The notes: generated from the sequence alone by a model not told the origin. A stretch of 15,212 nucleotides of DNA from CAYNNP01 sp964398215 (GCA_964398215.1 CAYNNP010000159.1:1-15212); one strand, 5' to 3'. Positions 6,653 to 15,001 are shown, numbered from the stretch's first letter. A program made the numbers and translations.

Positions 6653-8518
6653 ATGAAACGACTGACAACCTTTATCATCGCAGCAACTTGCTGCATCCTG
6701 CCGTGCATCGTAAGCGGGCAACAACCGGTGGAGACGTTTCCGCGAATTGTGAAACGTATCGAATCAGTCGCTGAAGAAATTGATTCTGAAAAGATCAACG
6801 ATCCAAAACCTTTGCAAGAGCGGACACTCAAAAAGATTCGCGATCTAGATCGATACCTCAAGCAAACGACTTCGTTAGAAAATCGTGATGCATGGTGGAC
6901 GTACCTGAAACTGGAGCCCTTGGTCGACGCACTCGAGGCAGATGAGTCCACACGTAAAATAGGAAGCGCTGCCGAAAAGAGTTACTTTCGATCGATCAAC
7001 TATTATCCGGGACTTGAACTTGAGAGCGTGATCCAAGTACGCAAGGCACTCGAAGAACTAATACCCGCACTTAAGTACTATAAGGCTCGAGAGAAACTTT
7101 CGCTTGCGTTAAAGAAACCGTTCGAGGCAGCCGTCGAAGTCTGTGATGAGATCGGTAGCATTCCCAGTCCCGAAGAAACTGAAAAGATTGATTTCGTCTA
7201 CAGCTACCTGAAGGAAATGAATCAGGATCTGAAGGTCATGGATCAGATCAAATCGGCATTCGCCCAACCGAACGTTGTATTCTGGATCAACGAACCCGTT
7301 GTCCAAGAAGTTGTCAGTCGGCGCGTTAGTAAATGCGAATCCGTGACTGATTGTATCTTGGGGACATCCATCACAGGCCAAGCGTGCTTGAATGGCAATG
7401 TCAGTGCAAACTTGGTGCCAGCGCAAGGCATGGTTCGATTACAGGTCAGCTTGACTGGCCAAATTCACTCGAACAACGTTGGTTACAACAAACCCGTTCG
7501 CTTGATCACCTCCGGCGATGCTGGCGTGTGTGCAACACGGATGATGAACATCAGCGAGTCAGGCATAACCTACGAACCTGTTTTTGCCCAAGCAAAATTG
7601 CGGACGCAGATCCATTCCATCCAGCATCGTTTTCGGATTGTCCGGAGAATCGCATGGAAAAAAGCGCGGGAGTCAAAACCACAGGCAGATCGAATCGCTG
7701 TTGGCCACTTGCAGCAAAAGATAGAGCAAGGGTTCGATAAATCCACGCGCGAAGCCGGGGCTATCAAATCACCACCAGTATTGCAAAAGATACTCCCTAT
7801 GCTTCGGCGTTTGGACATGCCTGAACCGCCACGTTATCTTTCATCAACGGATACTGCTGTCGTTTTGCAAAGTCGAATTGGGCCCAGCGAAGAGCTTGCC
7901 GCTCCAACGCCTGCTCCATCGGTTCGGGGCTCGTATGATGGTGCGATTCAAATTCACGAATCTGCGATCAATAGTTCTTTGGGTCGATTTTTGGCCGGAC
8001 GCACCGTGACGGAAAAAGAACTTCGTGAGTTGGCAAAGCGAATGGAAAAAATCAAACCAGGGTCGGCCGCGGCACCCACGCCTTCGTCTGACAAATCTGA
8101 AAAGAAATCAAAGCCAAAGAAACTGACGATCAAGTTTGATTCCGTCAGACCGCTGATTTTTGAAGCGCGAGACAATCGGCTGCGAATCGGAATTCAGGGC
8201 AAATTCACATCGGGAAAACGGTCGGCTACGATCAAATTCACAGCTACCTACAAACCCGTAAAAACCGCCGACGGCGCCACCGTCTTGATGCGGGATGGCG
8301 AACTAAAAATCGACTTTCCTACTGAGCGATCAGGCAACACCAAAGTTGCTATGCGACAAGCGATCAAAAGTACGATGGCCAATCCGTTTCCGAAATGGCT
8401 GCTTGATCAACCAATCAACGTGCCTGCCGACAATAAGGTCAAAGCCATTGCCGGTCGAAGCTACCGCATTCGCACACTTAGCACCGAAAACGGCTGGCTA
8501 ACAGCAACTCTATACTAA
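6653..8518 (+). CDS. Large secreted protein of a planctomycete-type family without known function
   Basis: The product has 621 residues. The N-terminus (MKRL, hydrophobic 5-20, then SGQQ) is a Sec signal peptide with cleavage likely near residue 22-23, so the protein acts outside the cytoplasm. Residues 28-205 are charged and mostly helical. Residues 210-365 hold the most distinctive block: ILGTSITG at 235-242, LVPAQGMVRLQVSLTG at 254-269 and VGYNKPVRLITSGD at 276-289, followed by a helical, basic segment. Four cysteines (228, 234, 245, 293) could form disulfides. A low-complexity Lys/Ser/Pro linker at about 468-490 leads to a strand-rich C-terminal domain (490-621). From memory, the central block recurs in unannotated secreted proteins of planctomycetes; I cannot verify this here. 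I see no catalytic motif and assign no function. The rhodanese gene converges on it 44 bp downstream. Confidence 0.85.
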   Translation: MKRLTTFIIAATCCILPCIVSGQQPVETFPRIVKRIESVAEEIDSEKINDPKPLQERTLKKIRDLDRYLKQTTSLENRDAWWTYLKLEPLVDALEADESTRKIGSAAEKSYFRSINYYPGLELESVIQVRKALEELIPALKYYKAREKLSLALKKPFEAAVEVCDEIGSIPSPEETEKIDFVYSYLKEMNQDLKVMDQIKSAFAQPNVVFWINEPVVQEVVSRRVSKCESVTDCILGTSITGQACLNGNVSANLVPAQGMVRLQVSLTGQIHSNNVGYNKPVRLITSGDAGVCATRMMNISESGITYEPVFAQAKLRTQIHSIQHRFRIVRRIAWKKARESKPQADRIAVGHLQQKIEQGFDKSTREAGAIKSPPVLQKILPMLRRLDMPEPPRYLSSTDTAVVLQSRIGPSEELAAPTPAPSVRGSYDGAIQIHESAINSSLGRFLAGRTVTEKELRELAKRMEKIKPGSAAAPTPSSDKSEKKSKPKKLTIKFDSVRPLIFEARDNRLRIGIQGKFTSGKRSATIKFTATYKPVKTADGATVLMRDGELKIDFPTERSGNTKVAMRQAIKSTMANPFPKWLLDQPINVPADNKVKAIAGRSYRIRTLSTENGWLTATLY

Positions 8519-8562
8519 CAGTTTTCGCGGTCGAAGCGTTGGATTAAGAAACGAAAGCCGCG

Positions 8563-9060
8563 TTAATGGATTGCCTCGTACTCGTTAGGAACCGAGTACC
8601 GAGAACTGTAAGTGTGGACTTGATTGGTTTCTGTTCCATCATGCGTGACCAGCGGTAGACTGTTTTCGCACCAATCGATGATGCTGCCTTCGTAGTTCGA
8701 CGCCGTCCATCCTTGGCGGATTAACTTACGTGCGAACTTTCCGCTGCGTACTCCGACGGTGCAATAGGTGATGACCTTTTTTCCCTGATGGTTTTCAGCG
8801 GTTCGATTGAACTCGGCTTGGGTGATCGCACCGGGGATGACCGAGACATCGGATTCGGACTCTGAACGAACGTCCACAATCACGAAAGTATCTTTTCGGG
8901 TTTCGTCCGCTTGTAGAGTGCGGATTTCTTGGGCGGTGATCGTGGGTATCGACATCATGTTTTTGGACCGTGCTGATTGAAAATGAACTGAATAAATCAA
9001 TCCAAAAACCAACAGACAAAGAGCCGCTAGGAACCAAATTCGGTGTTTTGAAAAATCCAA
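8563..9060 (-). CDS. Membrane-anchored rhodanese-domain protein
   Basis: The product is a 165-residue single-domain rhodanese (sulfurtransferase fold). Residues 8-25 form an N-terminal hydrophobic helix, so the domain is probably held on the outer face of the cytoplasmic membrane. The rhodanese landmarks are present: VIVDVRSESE near 60-69, IPGAI at 75-79, and the active-site loop CTVGVRS starting at Cys100, with Arg105 completing C-x4-R. SNYEGSIIDWCENSLPLV matches the usual domain end. The start is a TTG at 9060; there is no in-frame ATG between it and the upstream stop, and the first internal ATG (residue 35) would remove the membrane helix. Sulfur transfer is plausible because the cysteine is kept, but the donor and acceptor are unknown. 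The aldehyde dehydrogenase gene starts divergently 114 bp away, so shared control is possible. Confidence 0.9.
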   Translation of the reverse strand: MDFSKHRIWFLAALCLLVFGLIYSVHFQSARSKNMMSIPTITAQEIRTLQADETRKDTFVIVDVRSESESDVSVIPGAITQAEFNRTAENHQGKKVITYCTVGVRSGKFARKLIRQGWTASNYEGSIIDWCENSLPLVTHDGTETNQVHTYSSRYSVPNEYEAIH

Positions 9061-9120
9061 TGCTAACTTATCTGAAATGGGCGAGATCGTATATTGGGAA
9101 CATGCTTCGTCGACGTTTCG

Positions 9121-9137
9121 GGAGATTATTGATCTCC
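9121..9137. promoter_or_regulatory. Dyad in the divergent rhodanese/aldehyde dehydrogenase spacer
   Basis: GGAGAT and ATCTCC form a perfect 6-bp inverted repeat around a 5-base centre, 38 bases before the aldehyde dehydrogenase ATG. Position and symmetry suit an operator or a 5' leader hairpin. No strong -35/-10 pair is evident, so this is only a candidate. Confidence 0.3.
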
Positions 9138-9174
9138 GATGTTCATAGCCCTAATGCTGCAGTAATCATTGTCA

Positions 9175-10836
9175 ATGGAAATCAACGAAACGTCAACCAA
9201 AGACTTGGACTCGGCTGTTGCTGCACTGAAGTCACAGCAATCCAAATGGAGTTTGCAACAGAAGATCGCGTTGATCGATCAAACGATCGACTGTACGTTT
9301 CACGCATCGCAACGCTGGGTTGCTGCCGCACATAAAGCCAAATCGATCCCTGCAGGCAGCGCGGCTGCCGCGGAAGACATTTTGACGGGGCCATTGGCCA
9401 CGCTCCGATTCTTGCGATTGGTACGCTCGACCTTTGCGGACATCGTTCGCGATGGCAAACCGCGTTTACCAAAACAACCATCGCTCGTTGGCGGACAAGT
9501 ATGTGTTGATGTCTTTCCTACCAAGTGGCTTTCCGACGCAACGTTCTTTGGTGGCGCCACTGCTCAGACGTATTTGGATTCCAGTGTTACGATCGACAAC
9601 GTCTTTGATGACTCTCTTCAAACGTTAAAGACAGGCGCAGTCGTCAATGGAATCATTGTGGTTCTGGGCGCTGGCAATGTCGCTGCGATTCCGATCACGG
9701 ACGCGCTGTCAAAAACATTGCTTGAAAACCATGCGGTGATTCTGAAGATGAACCCCGTGAATGACTACCTGGGACCGATCTTTGAACAAGCACTGAAGCC
9801 ATTCATCGATGCCAATCTAATCCGAATCGTCTATGGAGGCGCCGCGCAAGGCTCGTACTTGGTTTGTCATCCAGACACCCACAGTGTTCATATCACTGGA
9901 TCCGCTGACTCGCACGACCGCATCGTTTGGGGCGATCCCGATCAACAGGCCGCACGAAAGCGAGAGGGAACACCGGTCCTGGACAAAGAAATCACTAGCG
10001 AGCTTAGCAATGTAAGTCCTTGGGCCATTCTTCCGTCGAACTACACAGCGAAAGAACTCGATGCGATTGCGGAAAATGTTGCTGCATCGATTACCAACAA
10101 TGCCTCCTTCAATTGCGTGGCCACTAAAGTTGTTGTAACAAGTCGCGGTTGGGCGCAGCGCCAAGAGTTTTTGACACTGCTGCAAACCAAATTCGATGCG
10201 ACGCCGCAACGCGCTGCGTACTACCCTGGAGCCAATCAACGGTACGAGCGGTTCGCTGGCCAAGCGGCACCAGATTCAAACCAGCTGCCTTGGAAACTGG
10301 TTGCTGATGTAGATTTGGATTCCAAACCATGGCTTGTCGCAGAAGAATCATTCACCTGCGTTTGCGCAGAAGTTGCATTGGAAGCCGATACCGAAGTTGC
10401 TTTTTTGGATTCAGCCGTTCAGTTCATGAACGAGCGCACCTGGGGCACATTGGCGGCGACACTGACAGTCAGCGACGCATTTCAAGAAACCAATGCCGAA
10501 TCGCTTGGGCAGGCCATTGGTGCGCTTCGATTTGGCACCATTGGCATCAACCTTTGGCCAGCACTTGCTTTCGCGTGGATGTCGCCGCCGTGGGGTGGAT
10601 ACCCAGGGGCAACATTGGCTGATGTGAAAAGCGGAATCGGATTTGTGCACAACACATTTTTGTTGCGGCAGCCAGAAAAAACTGTGATTCGCGGACCGCT
10701 AACCACATTCCCCAAACCAATCTGGTTCACCAACCATCGTCAACCAGAGAAACTGGCATGGCGGACACTCAAATACTACTGGCGTCCAAGCATCTGGCGA
10801 CTGCCCAGCGTTTCTGTGGCCGCACTCACGGGCTAG
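9175..10836 (+). CDS. Aldehyde dehydrogenase superfamily protein, long divergent type
   Basis: The product is a 553-residue NAD(P)-dependent aldehyde dehydrogenase fold, longer than the usual 450-500. VVLGAGNVAAIPITDAL (162-178) aligns with the cofactor-binding segment, VILKMNP (188-194) carries the cofactor-contacting lysine (Lys191), and VHITGSADSHDRIVWG (238-253) matches the family TGS block. The general base is probably Glu276 in ITSELSNVSPWA and the nucleophile Cys314 in NNASFNCVATK; Glu391 in AEESFTCV fits the ribose-binding glutamate. The catalytic set is therefore complete, but the surrounding motifs are far from consensus (ELSNVSP rather than ELGGKSP). About 40 residues at the C-terminus are aromatic and basic and end in ALTG; from memory, similar tails occur in a subset of long bacterial aldehyde dehydrogenases. 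The substrate is unknown. The start is the ATG at 9175; a TTG two codons earlier is possible. No Shine-Dalgarno sequence is visible. Confidence 0.88.
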   Translation: MEINETSTKDLDSAVAALKSQQSKWSLQQKIALIDQTIDCTFHASQRWVAAAHKAKSIPAGSAAAAEDILTGPLATLRFLRLVRSTFADIVRDGKPRLPKQPSLVGGQVCVDVFPTKWLSDATFFGGATAQTYLDSSVTIDNVFDDSLQTLKTGAVVNGIIVVLGAGNVAAIPITDALSKTLLENHAVILKMNPVNDYLGPIFEQALKPFIDANLIRIVYGGAAQGSYLVCHPDTHSVHITGSADSHDRIVWGDPDQQAARKREGTPVLDKEITSELSNVSPWAILPSNYTAKELDAIAENVAASITNNASFNCVATKVVVTSRGWAQRQEFLTLLQTKFDATPQRAAYYPGANQRYERFAGQAAPDSNQLPWKLVADVDLDSKPWLVAEESFTCVCAEVALEADTEVAFLDSAVQFMNERTWGTLAATLTVSDAFQETNAESLGQAIGALRFGTIGINLWPALAFAWMSPPWGGYPGATLADVKSGIGFVHNTFLLRQPEKTVIRGPLTTFPKPIWFTNHRQPEKLAWRTLKYYWRPSIWRLPSVSVAALTG

Positions 10837-10874
10837 GCACTTTCGCCAGCGTATGATCTGTGCGAGCGTTTGGA

Positions 10875-12179
10875 CTAAATGCCCCAACCCTTGCGATACG
10901 ATTCGCGAATCAATGCCTGAGCGTTTTTATTGGTTCCCGTTTGCAATGTCGTGGAGTTCCAATCGAATCCGCCAGCCCGAAAGGCAACATTTCCCAGCAA
11001 GACGGTTTCCGCCAACGGTCCCGAATAATCAAAGTTGCAGGTCGCCGCATCGCCACCACGAACCGCATTGATGAACTCTTTGTGGAAGCCCGGCGAATCG
11101 GGAATGAACTTGTCAGGTCCTTCGAACTTTGCAAATTTATCTTCTGGTAACAATTGACGTTTGCCGAAGCCGCACAACAACATTCCCTTGTCGCCAATGA
11201 ACAGCGTGTTCGCACCCTTGCTATCCAGTTTCTTTTCTTTCAAGATCGGAGGCGTCCCGTGATACCAATGCAAGTCGACGGGGCCGCCATCACTGGTTTG
11301 TTCGTACCGAAACGTGCAGTGCATCGATTTGGGAGTACGCTCGGCGTCGACCTCTGGACCCTTTGCGTCAACTCGTGTCGGATACTTCAGACCCAGAGCC
11401 CAAAACGGAATGTCCAAAATGTGGCATCCCCAATTGCCCGTTTCTCCTGTGCCGTAGTCCCACCAGAATCGCCAACCATAAGGACAGAACGACGGATGGT
11501 AGGGACGCATCTTTGCGGGACCAATCCATAAATCGTAGTCCAATGTCGACGGAGTCTCGGGCTTGTCCTTGGGAATCGCCGGCATCCCTCGGCTTCCACC
11601 AACCCAGCTATGAACCTCGGTGACTTTGCCAATCGCACCGGTTTGGATCAATTCAACAACGCGGTGCATATTGGTCATCGCGTGCCGCTGAGCGCCCAGT
11701 TGGGTTGCCAACTTCTTTTCCTTTGCCAATTTGGTCAGCGTTCTTGTTTCCCAAACATTGTGAGCAAGCGGCTTTTCCAAATAGACATGAACGCCCATTT
11801 GCATTGCCATGTAGGCGGGGTGAAAGTGCGTGTGGTCAGGAGTGCTGATGGCCACCGCATCAAGCTTGCTGCCCAACTGGTCGAACATTTTGCGAAAGTC
11901 AGTGAACTGTTGCGTGTCGGGAAATTTTTTGTAAGTACCGCCCGCGCGTTTCTCATCGACATCAACGAATGCAACTAGATTCTGGCTCTTCAATCCTCCG
12001 ACATTTGCGGACCCGCGACCGCCAACCCCGATACAGGCCACGTTCAGTTTTTCGTTGGCACTCTCGGCCGCCGATAGTCTTCGAGGCTGCCCACCGTGGT
12101 ACATCGCGGTGGTTGCTGCGGAGGCCGTAACGATCGCGCTTCGACGATTGATTTTAACAGGCATGAAAAGAAGCTTCAT
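10875..12179 (-). CDS. Tat-exported Gfo/Idh/MocA family oxidoreductase
   Basis: The product is a 434-residue NAD(P)-dependent oxidoreductase of the Gfo/Idh/MocA family, which usually acts on sugars, sugar acids or inositols. The N-terminus carries INRRSAIVTASAATTA (10-25), a twin-arginine export signal typical of planctomycete members, so it acts outside the cytoplasm with prebound cofactor. The Rossmann motif GVGGRG is at 51-56, TPDHTHFHP at 113-121, and the catalytic EKP with its lysine at 135-137. WDYGTGETGNWGCHILD (240-256) holds the conserved histidine region. Two ATGs (12179 and 12164) and a TTG at 12197 are in frame; 12179 is chosen arbitrarily among them, since all keep the Tat signal and none has a clear ribosome-binding site. 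The divergent sulfatase gene suggests a joint role in sulfated-glycan breakdown, which is inference. The substrate cannot be read from the sequence. Confidence 0.93.
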   Translation of the reverse strand: MKLLFMPVKINRRSAIVTASAATTAMYHGGQPRRLSAAESANEKLNVACIGVGGRGSANVGGLKSQNLVAFVDVDEKRAGGTYKKFPDTQQFTDFRKMFDQLGSKLDAVAISTPDHTHFHPAYMAMQMGVHVYLEKPLAHNVWETRTLTKLAKEKKLATQLGAQRHAMTNMHRVVELIQTGAIGKVTEVHSWVGGSRGMPAIPKDKPETPSTLDYDLWIGPAKMRPYHPSFCPYGWRFWWDYGTGETGNWGCHILDIPFWALGLKYPTRVDAKGPEVDAERTPKSMHCTFRYEQTSDGGPVDLHWYHGTPPILKEKKLDSKGANTLFIGDKGMLLCGFGKRQLLPEDKFAKFEGPDKFIPDSPGFHKEFINAVRGGDAATCNFDYSGPLAETVLLGNVAFRAGGFDWNSTTLQTGTNKNAQALIRESYRKGWGI

Positions 12180-12215
12180 TTTTGGGGAGGGAGTCAAGCC
12201 CCGCTAGTCTAGTTT

Positions 12216-12231
12216 GATCATGCCTGTGATC
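12216..12231. promoter_or_regulatory. Inverted repeat between oxidoreductase and sulfatase genes
   Basis: GATCA (12216-12220) and TGATC (12227-12231) form a dyad with a 6-base centre; outward, TTT and AAA extend the symmetry with a two-base offset. It lies in the 204-bp divergent spacer, 36 bases from the oxidoreductase start, and could be an operator shared by both genes. The rest of the spacer holds no gene. Confidence 0.3.
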
Positions 12232-12383
12232 GCAAACCGAATCTGTATCCTTTTGTTTGTTAGGATGGCTGGGGCAGGGAGCCCAGCGACAAATTCCAGC
12301 GAGAGAGAAGCCATCCCGATTGGCGCGGCGCGTCGGTAGCTCAGTTAGAATGACAAATCTAGACCGCCCTCAGGAAATTTTGC

Positions 12384-13838
12384 ATGCGTATAACGCTGAC
12401 TCTATTTGTAACTGCTCTTTTGTTCTCGCCCACCATCGCGAGAAGTGCTCGGCCAAATGTATTGTTCATTGCAGTCGACGATTTGGCTGGAACGCTTGGT
12501 TGTTACGGGAACGTAATTGCCAAGACACCGCATATTGATCGATTGTCGGCGAGCGGAGTTCGTTTTGATCGAGCCTACAATCAGCTTCCACTTTGCAATC
12601 CAACACGCGCGTCGATCATGACAGGCTTACGGCCCGATCAAATCAAAGTTTACGATTTGGACCGGCACTTTCGCGATGAAGTTCCCAATGTTGTGACATT
12701 GTCACAAGCCTTTCAACACGCTGGTTATTTTGCTGCACGTGTTGGCAAAATCTATCACTACAACGTCCCTGCTTCGATCGGAACGGATGGCTTTGACGAT
12801 CCGCCGTCTTGGAATTTGACGGTCAACCCCAAGGGACGTGACAAGGACGATGAGGATAAAATCATCAATGCGGAACCACATCGAAAAATCAGCGCGGCGC
12901 TCAGTTGGTTGGCCGCTGATGGCGAAGATACGGAACAGACCGATGGCATGATCACGACATCAGCCATCGAATTGATGAAGCAATCCAGCGGCAAACCATT
13001 CTTCCTAGCCGTGGGATTCTTTCGGCCACACACGCCATACGTCGCTCCCAAAAAGTACTTTGACCTGTACCCGCTTGAACAGATGCGTTTGCCGTTCGCT
13101 CCTGAAGGCGACCGCCGTGATATTCCAACCGCCGCATTCGCACATAATTGTCCGATCCCGAACTACAACTTGCCTGAGCCGGTTTTGCTACAAGCCACCC
13201 AGGCCTATTACGCTTGTGTCTCATTTATCGACGCTCAAGTTGGTCGTCTCTTGGACGCGCTGGACGCGAATGAGTTAGCGGAGAATACGATTGTGGTGTT
13301 TTGGAGCGACCATGGTTACCACTTGGGAGAACACGGTGGCGTTTGGCAAAAGCGAACTTTGTTTGAGCAGTGCGCACGCACGCCACTCATCATCCGCTGG
13401 CCAGATGCAGAAGGAAACGGAACTGCGTCGCCTCGAATTACCGAGTTCGTTGATATCTACCCGACTTTGACTTCGTTGGCGGGCATTGAATCGCCCGATA
13501 ATTTGGCAGGACGCGATCTGTCGCCCCTGCTACAAAATCCGATTGCCCAATGGGATGGTGTCGCGGTGACTCAAGTTTTGCGTCCCGCCGATGATCGACT
13601 AAAGACTCAGGTGATGGGATGCAGCATTCGCACCGACCGCTGGCGATATACCGAATGGGCAGAAGGAACCGAGGGCGTCGAACTATATGATCATCATACG
13701 GACCCGATGGAGTTCAATAACTTGGCGATCAACCCTGACGCTGCGGCAACAAAAGTAATGGCGAAGCTGAAACCAAAATTGCGTTCGCGTGCGTCGGGAA
13801 AAATACCAACGGTACCAGTGAATCCAAAACGACTGTGA
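12384..13838 (+). CDS. Secreted sulfatase, iduronate-2-sulfatase-like (formylglycine-dependent)
   Basis: The product is a 484-residue type I sulfatase that hydrolyses sulfate esters, probably on glycans. Residues 1-22 are a Sec signal peptide. The N-terminal metal site is VDDLAGTLGCYG with Asp32 and Asp33. The maturation motif CNPTRASIMTG has Cys71 for conversion to formylglycine and Arg75. GKIYH (121-125) supplies the family Lys and His, RPHTPY holds His216, and SDHGYHLGEHG (308-318) supplies the second metal-binding Asp-His pair, with Lys323 after it. The overall order and FFRPHTPYVAPKKYFDLY are typical of the iduronate-2-sulfatase-like group abundant in planctomycetes, but substrate cannot be inferred. 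AGGA at 12372-12375 supports the ATG at 12384. No sulfatase-maturating enzyme is present in the window. The divergent oxidoreductase is the likely functional partner. Confidence 0.95.
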   Translation: MRITLTLFVTALLFSPTIARSARPNVLFIAVDDLAGTLGCYGNVIAKTPHIDRLSASGVRFDRAYNQLPLCNPTRASIMTGLRPDQIKVYDLDRHFRDEVPNVVTLSQAFQHAGYFAARVGKIYHYNVPASIGTDGFDDPPSWNLTVNPKGRDKDDEDKIINAEPHRKISAALSWLAADGEDTEQTDGMITTSAIELMKQSSGKPFFLAVGFFRPHTPYVAPKKYFDLYPLEQMRLPFAPEGDRRDIPTAAFAHNCPIPNYNLPEPVLLQATQAYYACVSFIDAQVGRLLDALDANELAENTIVVFWSDHGYHLGEHGGVWQKRTLFEQCARTPLIIRWPDAEGNGTASPRITEFVDIYPTLTSLAGIESPDNLAGRDLSPLLQNPIAQWDGVAVTQVLRPADDRLKTQVMGCSIRTDRWRYTEWAEGTEGVELYDHHTDPMEFNNLAINPDAAATKVMAKLKPKLRSRASGKIPTVPVNPKRL

Positions 13839-13872
13839 TTTTGATGCGAGACGAATCGATTCAACATCAAAA
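13839..13872 (+). terminator. Stem-loop directly after the sulfatase stop
   Basis: TTTTGATG (13839-13846) and CATCAAAA (13865-13872) form a perfect 8-bp stem starting at the base after the stop codon; the 18-base loop contains the palindrome GAATCGATTC (13853-13862). The position fits a transcript end, but the stem is AT-rich and no T-run follows, so termination is uncertain. The remaining 158 bases before the channel gene show nothing else. Confidence 0.35.
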
Positions 13873-14030
13873 GAAACTCAAATAGTGAAAACGGTTTTAC
13901 CGCCCGCACTACTCCCCAAAGACCCAGAGAGAAGGTTAAACTTGGGTATACCGATGCTTTGGGAAGAACCCGAAGCAACAAAGCAATTTTCAACACCAGC
14001 TTGATCTCTTAGTAGGAAGCAGGAATCTCG

Positions 14031-14813
14031 ATGCTTCGTCTCTTGCTGAATGACCGACTGATGCTGGCTGCGGTTGCGATCAACGCGGGGTTGATCTACG
14101 CAATCTATTTTCCAGCGCTGCGCCACGTACGCTGGCTTGAATTCGTGGACGTCGCGTTCATTGTTTTGTTCATGTTGGAAGCCGTCGTCAAGATATTCAC
14201 GCTGGGTTTCAAGGGTTACTTCTCTCAAGCATGGAATCGATTCGACTTTGGAATCGTCCTGCTTAGTACACCGTCGCTGCTGGTACCGTTTTTCGACGTT
14301 CCCAACACGGGCATCTTTATCATCTTGCGTCTCTTTCGCTTGGTGCGGCTAGCGCGGGTGCTGCGATTCATACCGAACATGAATCAGATTTTAAACGGAC
14401 TTGGGCGGGCTCTTCGTGCTTCGATTTTCGTGTTCTTTGCGCTCAGTTTCTTGCTGCTGATTTTTTCAATCGTGACCTGCCACTTTTATCATGAATTGGC
14501 TCCCGAGTACTTTGGTGATCCGCTGATCAGCATGTATTCGATGTTTCAGATGTTCACGATCGAAGGGTGGTATGAAATTCCTAAGTTGATCACGGAAAGA
14601 ACGAATTCGCCGTGGGTGCTGGGAATGACCCGGTTCTATTTTGGCACCGTCGTCTTGCTAGGCGGTGTGCTTGGAATGAGCCTAGCGAACGCCGTGTTTG
14701 TTGACGAAATGACCATGGACAACAATGACGAACTAACCAGCAAAGTCGATGAACTGACACAGCAGATAGCAGAAATGAAAAAGATGCTACAAAACAATCT
14801 CAGCGACAAATGA
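14031..14813 (+). CDS. Bacterial voltage-gated cation channel (NaChBac-like), filter TIEGWYE
   Basis: The product is a 260-residue six-helix ion-transport subunit expected to assemble as a tetramer in the cytoplasmic membrane. S1 spans about 11-28, S2 38-58 (with Glu50), S3 70-87 (Asp72 in NRFDFG), and the S4 voltage sensor 99-113 has arginines at 100, 103, 106, 109 and 112, exactly every third residue. S5 covers about 131-152. The pore loop carries TIEGWYE at 176-182, and S6 spans about 200-225. A C-terminal heptad-like helix (about 233-258) could be the tetramerising coiled coil of this family. Typical bacterial sodium channels have TLESW; the glycine at filter position 4 and the acidic residue at position 7 may favour calcium, which is inference. 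AGGA at 14021-14024 supports the ATG. The length is close to the family norm. Confidence 0.93.
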   Translation: MLRLLLNDRLMLAAVAINAGLIYAIYFPALRHVRWLEFVDVAFIVLFMLEAVVKIFTLGFKGYFSQAWNRFDFGIVLLSTPSLLVPFFDVPNTGIFIILRLFRLVRLARVLRFIPNMNQILNGLGRALRASIFVFFALSFLLLIFSIVTCHFYHELAPEYFGDPLISMYSMFQMFTIEGWYEIPKLITERTNSPWVLGMTRFYFGTVVLLGGVLGMSLANAVFVDEMTMDNNDELTSKVDELTQQIAEMKKMLQNNLSDK

Positions 14814-14971
14814 AAGCGGCGGGCAAAAATCGAAATGTAGGCCGGACCAAGGTCGATTAAAATGTGCCGTAGCTGCGCAAACCATCCACTTGAAAAAAAG
14901 ATGTTCCGCCGCCAATAGTCTTGCAACCATCGACCGAAGTTCCGGCGATGCACTCATGATTCAGAAACCTT

Positions 14972-15001
14972 TGAGCCGCAGGGCTATCGCCCATCGGCTC
15001 A
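14972..15001. repeat. Nested palindromic hairpin
   Basis: TGAGCCG (14972-14978) pairs with CGGCTCA (14995-15001), and inside it GGGC (14981-14984) pairs with GCCC (14989-14992) around the tetraloop TATC; a symmetric two-by-two mismatch separates the stems. It is the strongest secondary structure in the tail. With no T-run on either side, it looks more like a dispersed palindromic repeat than a terminator. Confidence 0.55.

Noticed and set aside
8526..8562. CGCGG/CCGCG inverted repeat between the converging secreted-protein and rhodanese genes as a terminator
   Set aside because: The stem is only 5 bp around a 27-base loop with no T-run, and competing pairings exist; too weak to call.
12335..12353. 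tRNA-like stretch GGTAGCTCAGTTAGAATGA upstream of the sulfatase gene
   Set aside because: It resembles a tRNA D-arm 5' part, but the D-stem does not close, and there is no anticodon stem, T-arm consensus or acceptor partner in the next 80 bases. It could be a tRNA remnant or chance.
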